Shown here piece by piece: positions 58,441 to 64,000 of a DNA stretch of 64,000 nt. The notes under the pieces are model-generated. The model saw only the letters and a list, made by a program, of their open reading frames with translations, was not told the DNA's origin and did not search any database. Location: assembly GCF_026616205.1 (NCBI RefSeq), contig NZ_JANHGR010000001.1:1364001-1428000 (forward strand), written 5' to 3'. Origin of the DNA: Halolamina litorea (GTDB lineage: Archaea > Halobacteriota > Halobacteria > Halobacteriales > Haloferacaceae). Numbering within the stretch: position 1 is the stretch's first letter; each line of letters begins with the position of its first letter. Both the position numbers and the translations under genes were made by a program.

Positions 58441-60726
58441 ATGAGCGACTCCCTCCGTCTCACCGTCCGCGCCGCCGAGAAGCGCGACGCCGGGCGCGGC
58501 ATCGCCCGCCTCCCCGAGTCGGCTCGCCGGAAGCTGGGCCTGCTCTCGGGGGACACCGTCCTCGTCGAGGGCGAACGCGAGACCGTCGCGAAACTCTGGC
58601 CGGCCCGCGGCGACGTGCCCGACGGCGTCATCCTCATCGACGCCGACAGCCGCGCCAACGCCGGCGTGAAAGTCGGTGACACCGTCCGCGTCGCCGCCAC
58701 CGACCTCCCCGAAGCCGACTCGGTCACGCTCCGGGCGCCGGCGGCGCTCGGGACCGTCGACGTGGAGCGCGACACGATCGAGCGCCTCGTGACCGAGGAC
58801 GTACGGAACCGACCGGTCGCGCCGGGCGACCAACTCCACCTCGAACGGCTCTCAGGCATCGGCTTCACCGTCGACGGGACTGACCCTGACGGCCGGGTCC
58901 GCGTCACCGACGACACCGAGGTGCGGGTCGTGATCGAGGGCGAATCCACACCTGACCAACTCAGCGGGACCAGCCGATCCAGCGAGTCAGATGACGGCCC
59001 CGTGCGTATCGACGTCGGCGGGGGCGACGAGGCCGACGACGCTGACAGCGCTCCCACGGGTGCCAGCGAGGACGTGTCGGGCGGCGCCGTCGAGGTGTCC
59101 GGGGCGGGCGGGGCCTCGACTGGCGTCGCCTACGAGGACATCGGCGGCCTCGACGACGAACTCGATCTGGTGCGCGAGACCGTCGAACTGCCGCTCTCGA
59201 ACCCAGAACTGTTCGCACGGCTGGGGATCGACCCGCCGAAGGGGGTGCTGTTGCACGGCCCGCCCGGCACCGGGAAAACCCTGATCGCCAAAGCCGTCGC
59301 CAACGAGGTCGACGCCACCTTCATCAGCATCTCCGGCCCGGAGATCATGAGCAAGTACAAAGGCGAGAGCGAGGAGCGCGTCCGCGAGGTGTTCGAGGCC
59401 GCCCAGAAGGACGCGCCCGCGATCATCTTCTTCGACGAGATCGACTCCGTCGCGCCCAAACGCGAGGACGGCGGCGACGTGGAGAGCCGCGTCGTCGGCC
59501 AACTGCTCTCGCTGATGGACGGGCTGAACGCCCGCGGGGAGGTGGTCGTCATCGGCGCCACCAACCGCGTCGACGAGATCGACCCCGCGCTCCGCCGCGG
59601 CGGCCGGTTCGACCGCGAGATCGAGATCGGCGTCCCCGGCGAGACTGGCCGACGAGAGATACTCGACGTCCACACCCGCAACATGCCGCTGGCGGACAGC
59701 GTACGGATCGACCGCCTCGCCGAGCGGACCCACGGGTTCACCGGTGCCGACCTCGCCTCGGTGGCCAAGGAGGCGGCCATGTCGGCGCTCCGGCGCGTTC
59801 GCCGGCACGAGACCGAGTCCGCCGACCCGGCGACGGCCATCGCGGCCGCCGACATCGAGATCACCCGCGAGGACTTCGAGTCGGCGCTCGCGGCCGTCGA
59901 ACCCAGCGCGATGCGGGAGTACGTCGCCGAGTCCCCCGACGTGGGGTTCGACGACGTGGGCGGCCTGGACGAGGCCAAGGAGACCCTCGAACGGGCCGTC
60001 GCGTGGCCGCTCTCCTACGGGCCGCTGTTCGACGCCGTCTCGGCGTCGCCGCCCTCGGGGGTCCTGCTCCACGGCCCGCCCGGTACCGGGAAGACGCTGC
60101 TCGCTCGGGCCATCGCCGGCGAGAGCGGCGTGAACTTCCTCCAGGTGGCGGGGCCGGAACTGCTCGACCGCTACGTCGGCGAGAGCGAGAAGGCCGTCCG
60201 CGAACTGTTCGAGCGCGCCCGGCAGGCCGCCCCCGCGGTCGTGTTCTTCGACGAGATCGACGCGGTCGCCATCGCTCGTGGCTCCGGCGGCGACTCCGGC
60301 GTCGGCGAGCGCGTGGTCTCTCAGCTACTGACCGAACTCGACCGCGCCGCCGAGAACCCCAACCTCGTCGTGCTGGCGGCGACGAACCGCAAGGACGCCC
60401 TCGACCCGGCGCTGCTCCGACCCGGACGCTTCGAGTCCCACGTCCTCGTTCCCGCGCCCGACGAGGCGGCGCGGCGGGCGATCCTCCGGGTCCACATCGA
60501 GGGGAAGCCGCTGGCCGACGACGTGGACCTCGACGGGATCGCGGCGGCGATGGAGGGCTACACGGGCGCCGACGTGGCTGCGGTCGTACGCGAGGCGACG
60601 ATGGGGGCCGTCGAGGACGTGGCGAACCGCTACGACGGCGAGGAGGCCAACGAGCACGCCGACGAGATCCTGCTGACGGCCGCCCACTTCGAGCGGGCGC
60701 TCGAACGGGTCGACCCCTCGATCTAA
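58441..60726 (+). CDS. cdc48: Cdc48/VAT-type AAA+ ATPase
   Basis: A 761-residue two-domain AAA+ protein. The N domain (about 1-180) is the double-psi barrel substrate-binding region ([21 protein letters not shown]). An acidic linker of about 50 residues (through [14 protein letters not shown]) precedes D1. D1 and D2 each have Walker A GPPGTGKT (about residues 273 and 546), Walker B FFDEID and the arginine-finger region. It unfolds protein substrates, likely for the proteasome; no terminal HbYX motif is seen (it ends RVDPSI). ATG 58441 is chosen; TATA-like gctttgg is near 58410. Confidence 0.95.
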   Translation: MSDSLRLTVRAAEKRDAGRGIARLPESARRKLGLLSGDTVLVEGERETVAKLWPARGDVPDGVILIDADSRANAGVKVGDTVRVAATDLPEADSVTLRAPAALGTVDVERDTIERLVTEDVRNRPVAPGDQLHLERLSGIGFTVDGTDPDGRVRVTDDTEVRVVIEGESTPDQLSGTSRSSESDDGPVRIDVGGGDEADDADSAPTGASEDVSGGAVEVSGAGGASTGVAYEDIGGLDDELDLVRETVELPLSNPELFARLGIDPPKGVLLHGPPGTGKTLIAKAVANEVDATFISISGPEIMSKYKGESEERVREVFEAAQKDAPAIIFFDEIDSVAPKREDGGDVESRVVGQLLSLMDGLNARGEVVVIGATNRVDEIDPALRRGGRFDREIEIGVPGETGRREILDVHTRNMPLADSVRIDRLAERTHGFTGADLASVAKEAAMSALRRVRRHETESADPATAIAAADIEITREDFESALAAVEPSAMREYVAESPDVGFDDVGGLDEAKETLERAVAWPLSYGPLFDAVSASPPSGVLLHGPPGTGKTLLARAIAGESGVNFLQVAGPELLDRYVGESEKAVRELFERARQAAPAVVFFDEIDAVAIARGSGGDSGVGERVVSQLLTELDRAAENPNLVVLAATNRKDALDPALLRPGRFESHVLVPAPDEAARRAILRVHIEGKPLADDVDLDGIAAAMEGYTGADVAAVVREATMGAVEDVANRYDGEEANEHADEILLTAAHFERALERVDPSI

Positions 60727-60775
60727 CCGCGCCGGTGTCGGGCCGTTTATCCCCGTCGCCCCGAACGTCCGAGCA

Positions 60776-60985
60776 ATGGCGTTCGGACTCAGCAGACAGG
60801 CCACGCTCGCCGCCGGCGCGGTCGGGCTGACCGTGCTCGGCATGACTCTCGGGACGGTGTTACTGCTTGCCACCGGCCGCCGTGACGCCGGATGGTTCAT
60901 GTTCCTGCTCTCTTTCGGCGCGTGGATGTTCGCCGCCGTCGCCGGCATGCTGTTGGTCTGGGAGTCCGGCTATCTGGACCGATAG
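60776..60985 (+). CDS. Small membrane protein (69 aa)
   Basis: A 69-residue protein with two membrane segments (TLAAGAVGLTVLGMTLGTVLL and WFMFLLSFGAWMFAAVAGML) around a short basic loop ATGRRDAG. It follows cdc48 by 49 nt on the same strand and may be co-transcribed with it. Function unknown. Confidence 0.68.
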   Translation: MAFGLSRQATLAAGAVGLTVLGMTLGTVLLLATGRRDAGWFMFLLSFGAWMFAAVAGMLLVWESGYLDR

Positions 60986-61106
60986 CCAGCCACGGCTCGC
61001 GACCACGCACGGCCCCCGTGTCGTTCGTCGGCACCCCGTGTCGCGGCCCAGCGGACGCTGCCGCGGTTCCGATAGGCCAAAGTACGACCCGGCCGGAGCC
61101 GACGCC

Positions 61107-61256
61107 ATGGACGACCACGACCACGGCGACGACGCGGGGCGCGTAACCGCACCGATGCAGGAGTTCACCACCGGACAGGTCGGCGTCGGTCTCGCCGTGC
61201 TCCTCGTCGGCCTCGTGCTGACGTTCGGCCTGGCACTCGGCCTGGTCGGCATCTGA
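61107..61256 (+). CDS. Tiny membrane protein (49 aa)
   Basis: A 49-residue protein: a His/Asp-rich N-terminus (MDDHDHGDDAGRVTAPMQEF) followed by one long membrane helix (VGVGLAVLLVGLVLTFGLAL). The ATG at 61107 and the TGA end it cleanly just before the convergent lipoprotein gene. The codon pattern and the polar-head plus single-helix layout resemble conserved small haloarchaeal membrane proteins. Function unknown. Confidence 0.6.
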   Translation: MDDHDHGDDAGRVTAPMQEFTTGQVGVGLAVLLVGLVLTFGLALGLVGI

Positions 61257-61271
61257 CTCGGCCGTTCCACC

Positions 61272-62519
61272 CTACGGCGCCGCTCGGTCCGACCGACTAA
61301 CGCCGACTTTGACCACGTCCCCGAGCGTCGCGTTCACCGTTGCCCGGCGGACGAACGACTCGTCGCCGAGCAACACGACCGTCGTCTCCTCGTTCGGTTC
61401 GACGACGCGGTAGGCCGTCGCGTTCCCGCTCCCGTTCTCGTTCCCGGACCAGACCCCGCCCTCCCGGGTCGCCTTCGCGTCGAGGTAGCGCCGGAAACTC
61501 CGCTCGAACTCGGTGGCGTTGGCGGCGTCGTCCCAGTGAAGCGTCCACGCCGTCGCGGTCCGGTTCCCCCGCTCGAACGTGATCCGTCGGTCCTCACCCC
61601 ACCCGGCAGCGGCGTCGACGGCCGCCGATCGGTTCAGTTCCGTCCGGAGGGCGATCCGCAGGAACAGTTCGCCCTGCCGGTCGCGGTGTCGCTCCGACCA
61701 GTTCCCGGTGTCGCCGGTCGTCACCGTCAGCGACTCGACCGGGTCCGTGGAGTTGTGGAGCACCTGCTCGCTCGACCGCGGCGGGGAGCGATGCACCGAG
61801 GCGAGTTCCCCCGGTGAATCGACCCGGTCGGCGACGTACTCGGCGCCGAGGACGTAGCGCGCGAGGTTCAGTCGCTGGTATGCCGAGCCGTTACGGTAGG
61901 CCGCCCGCAGGGAATCCTCCCCCGCGCGTTCGGGGAGGAACTGTTCGACGTAGTCGTCCTCGACGTACTCGGCGGCCCCCTCGATGACGAGGTAGTAGGT
62001 GAGCCGGCCGTCGTAGTTCATCCCGCCCCTGACCGCCGGGTCGACGAACCACACCGAGTCGGCCCAGCCGCGCCGGAACTGCACGACGTGGACGAACTCG
62101 TGAGCGACGGTCACCTCGGCGGCGACAGGGTCCGAGAGCGTCTCCTCGTTGACGTGGACCGAGTTGCCGTCAGACGCGGCGTAGGCGGCGAGAGTCAGCC
62201 GCTCGGAGTCGTTCCGGGCCGGTGGGTCGATGCCGAGCGCCGCGCGGAACGACGATCGGCGGGCGTCGAGGACGCTCGTGGACATCTCCGATGGCGGTTC
62301 GACGTACACCACCGGCCCGTCGACGCGCTCGCCGGTGAGTGTCGTCACGCGCTCGAACACGGTCGTGGCGTCGAACGGGAGGTCGCCGAGGACGGTGACC
62401 GAAGTCGAGGGCGTCGACGGTTCGTCACTCTCGGTCGCCGCCGGCGTCGTGGCGTCCATCACCCCGCCACAGCCGGCGAGGACGATCAGGAGGGCACAGG
62501 CGATGGGGGCCAGTCGCAT
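61272..62519 (-). CDS. Hvo_1808-type lipoprotein with HExxH metalloprotease-like motif
   Basis: A 415-residue lipoprotein with lipobox LAGC (Cys17) and a Thr/Ser tether. It carries HEFVH (140-144) in VTVAHEFVHVVQFRRGW, followed by a glutamate-rich VIEGAAEYVEDDY (E180/E184). That order fits a gluzincin-like zinc peptidase. The C-terminal third is Asn/Thr-rich. It resembles the haloarchaeal Hvo_1808 family of surface proteins, of unknown substrate. It is on the minus strand between tiny membrane protein and purL. Confidence 0.83.
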   Translation of the reverse strand: MRLAPIACALLIVLAGCGGVMDATTPAATESDEPSTPSTSVTVLGDLPFDATTVFERVTTLTGERVDGPVVYVEPPSEMSTSVLDARRSSFRAALGIDPPARNDSERLTLAAYAASDGNSVHVNEETLSDPVAAEVTVAHEFVHVVQFRRGWADSVWFVDPAVRGGMNYDGRLTYYLVIEGAAEYVEDDYVEQFLPERAGEDSLRAAYRNGSAYQRLNLARYVLGAEYVADRVDSPGELASVHRSPPRSSEQVLHNSTDPVESLTVTTGDTGNWSERHRDRQGELFLRIALRTELNRSAAVDAAAGWGEDRRITFERGNRTATAWTLHWDDAANATEFERSFRRYLDAKATREGGVWSGNENGSGNATAYRVVEPNEETTVVLLGDESFVRRATVNATLGDVVKVGVSRSDRAAP

Positions 62520-62573
62520 GGCAGAACGTACAGGAGGTCGACCAAAAGGGTTCGGTGGCGACGGCTGCGCGAG

Positions 62574-64000
62574 TCAGTCGAGTTCGCGGGCAAGCACGTC
62601 CCGGAGGTCCGCGATCCCTGCGGCGTCGTACCGGATCGACTCCTCGCCGACCGTGATGGAGAGGTCGCCCGTCCCGGTCGCCGTTCCGAGTTCCGTCACC
62701 GTGGCGTCGTCGCCGACCGCCTCGGCCAGCGCGTCGGCGTCGGTCGTCTCGACCACGATACGACCCGGCGTCTCGCTGAACAGCGCCGCGTCGTCGTCGA
62801 CGGCCGCGTCGACGCCGGCGGCGTCGGTGACCATCTCGGCGAGCGTCACGGCGAGCCCACCGTCGCTGGTGTCGTGAGTCGCGAGCGTCGAGTCGAGGTC
62901 GGCGACGCGGACGAGTGCGTCCACGAGGGCGCCCGGGTCGGCGGGCAGCCCGGGGAAGCGGTCGGAGCCGCCGAACGCTTCGAGCAGCAGCGAGCCACCC
63001 AGCGCGTTCGGGTCGTCGCTGCCGATCCCGGAGCCGGCGACGTACGCTGCGGGCTCGACGAGCACGAGGTCGCCCTCGCCGGAGACCGTCGCCGGCGGGG
63101 CCTCGTAGCCCTCCCGCGTCCCGAGCACCGCGAGCGTCGGCGTCGGCGCGACGGGGCCGGTCTCGGAGTCGTTGTACAGCGAAACGTTCCCGCCGACGAC
63201 GGGGACCGAGAGGTCTGCGCAGGCTTCGGCGAGGCCGTCGACGGCCGCCGCGAAGCCGTCGTACGTCTCGGGGTCCTCGGGGTTGCCGCCGTTGAGGCAG
63301 TCGACCGCCGCCAGTGGGGTCGCGCCCTTCGCGGCGAGGTTGGTGGCGTTCTCGACCGCGACGGCGCGGGCGCCGGATTCGGGGTCGGTGTCGGTCCAGT
63401 GGGGGTTCGCGCCCGAGGAGAGCGCGATGGCGTGTTCCTCGTCGGCCTCCCCGGTCTCGTGGAGCGCGAGCACGGCGGCGTCGTCGCCCGGCGGCGTCGC
63501 CGTTCGCAGGCCGACCTCGTGGTCGTACTGGCGGTAGACCCACGCCTTGCTCGCGGCGGTGGGGTCGGCGACGACGGTCTCGAAGGCGTCTTCGAGGTCG
63601 AACTCCGGGAGGTCACGCTCGGGCGCGGCTGCCGGCTCGCGGCCGAGGTCGTTCATCGGCGCGCCCTCGGCGAGGTACTCCGCGGAGGCGTCGACGACGG
63701 TCTCGCCCTCGAAGCGGCAGACGTAGTTCCCCTCGACGACCTCGCCGATGTCCGAACAGCCCAGGTCGAAGCGCTCGGCGATCTCGGCGACGCGCTCGAC
63801 GTTCTCCGGGGCGACCTCGTAGCACATCCGCTCCTGTGACTCCGCGAGCAGGATCTCGGTCGCGTTCATCCCCGGCTCTCGCCGGTGGACCGCTTCGAGG
63901 TCGATGTCGGCCCCGAAGCCGCCCTTGGCGACCAGTTCGGAGGAGGCGCCCCCCAGTCCGGCGGCGCCGAGGTCGCGGGCGGACTCGATCAGCCCCTCGT
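62574..64000 (-). CDS. purL: Phosphoribosylformylglycinamidine synthase II (partial, N-terminus outside window)
   Basis: ATP-dependent step converting FGAR to FGAM in purine synthesis; PurL works with PurS and PurQ. The 475 residues inside the window are the C-terminal part. The frame remains open above the ATG at 63869 to the window edge, reading ESARDLGAAGLGGASSELVAKGGFGADIDLE, a typical PurL segment, so 63869 is not the start. Visible motifs are TEILLAESQERMCYEV, DCLNGGNPED, VPVVGGNVSLYND and the C-terminal THDTSDGGLAVTLAEM. Confidence 0.94.
   Translation of the reverse strand, partial: EGLIESARDLGAAGLGGASSELVAKGGFGADIDLEAVHRREPGMNATEILLAESQERMCYEVAPENVERVAEIAERFDLGCSDIGEVVEGNYVCRFEGETVVDASAEYLAEGAPMNDLGREPAAAPERDLPEFDLEDAFETVVADPTAASKAWVYRQYDHEVGLRTATPPGDDAAVLALHETGEADEEHAIALSSGANPHWTDTDPESGARAVAVENATNLAAKGATPLAAVDCLNGGNPEDPETYDGFAAAVDGLAEACADLSVPVVGGNVSLYNDSETGPVAPTPTLAVLGTREGYEAPPATVSGEGDLVLVEPAAYVAGSGIGSDDPNALGGSLLLEAFGGSDRFPGLPADPGALVDALVRVADLDSTLATHDTSDGGLAVTLAEMVTDAAGVDAAVDDDAALFSETPGRIVVETTDADALAEAVGDDATVTELGTATGTGDLSITVGEESIRYDAAGIADLRDVLARELD

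Noticed and set aside
1-64000. CRISPR arrays, insertion sequences, rRNA operons
   Set aside because: No regularly spaced direct repeats, transposase motifs or rRNA core sequence were seen by eye; a software scan could still find short remnants.

Overview
The window is about 64 kb of chromosome from an extremely halophilic archaeon (class Halobacteria). Evidence: high GC with GC-rich third codon positions, strongly acidic proteins, many apparently leaderless genes with a TATA-like box 25-30 nt before the start codon, and haloarchaeal families (HalX response regulator, HTH_10/Bat regulators, GTPBP1-type GTPase, MBF1, LysW-dependent arginine synthesis, KorAB, Cdc48, Hvo_1808-type lipoprotein). 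The genus cannot be fixed from the sequence. I found no rRNA, tRNA, CRISPR array, insertion sequence or replication origin. Both ends cut genes: argX/lysX at the left and purL at the right.

Layout. 1-3.6 kb: argG-argH, then lysW-argX behind its own promoter and a hairpin terminator. 3.9-6.4 kb: a class I aminotransferase and LhgO. 6.5-9.5 kb: an HTH_10 regulator divergent from a membrane histidine kinase and a HalX response regulator. 9.6-15.4 kb: Tat lipoprotein, M20 dipeptidase, a 7TM histidine kinase, a TIGR01777 epimerase and small membrane proteins. 15.6-19.1 kb: serine metabolism (serA and serB divergent, class V aminotransferase). 19.2-21.3 kb: arsenic operon arsR-acr3-arsC. 22.4-27.7 kb: thiamine-binding-type protein, PPP-family phosphatase, polyphosphate kinase 1, methenyl-H4MPT cyclohydrolase. 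28-35 kb: GTPBP1, HxlR regulator, methyltransferase, MBF1, triosephosphate isomerase, an uncharacterised gene pair, DNA polymerase IV.

35.4-40.4 kb: an ABC transport operon of the NMT1/THI5 type (two binding proteins and a fused double permease, no ATPase nearby), divergent from a regulator that fuses a winged helix to a binding-protein domain of the same type. A perfect 15-bp palindrome lies in the promoter. 40.9-44.2 kb: Lrp/AsnC regulator and korAB. 44.7-48.1 kb: a two-gene surface operon, a PKD protein with an unusual Trp/Tyr/Arg-rich repeat tail and a CAP-domain lipoprotein, with AT-richer patches. 48.1-52.0 kb: aroC, a phosphodiesterase-like gene and aroA. 52.1-55.3 kb: an M28-like protein lacking the usual catalytic Glu and an M20-type amidohydrolase. 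55.4-61.3 kb: Lhr-type helicase, a structured intergenic element, Cdc48 and two tiny membrane proteins. 61.3-64 kb: Hvo_1808-type lipoprotein with a zinc-protease motif and purL.

The best candidates for something undescribed are the HTH-binding-protein regulator with its ABC operon (36.9-40.4 kb) and the PKD-repeat/CAP-lipoprotein pair (44.7-48.1 kb). Most of the rest is core haloarchaeal metabolism, where start codons, promoters and terminators could be refined.
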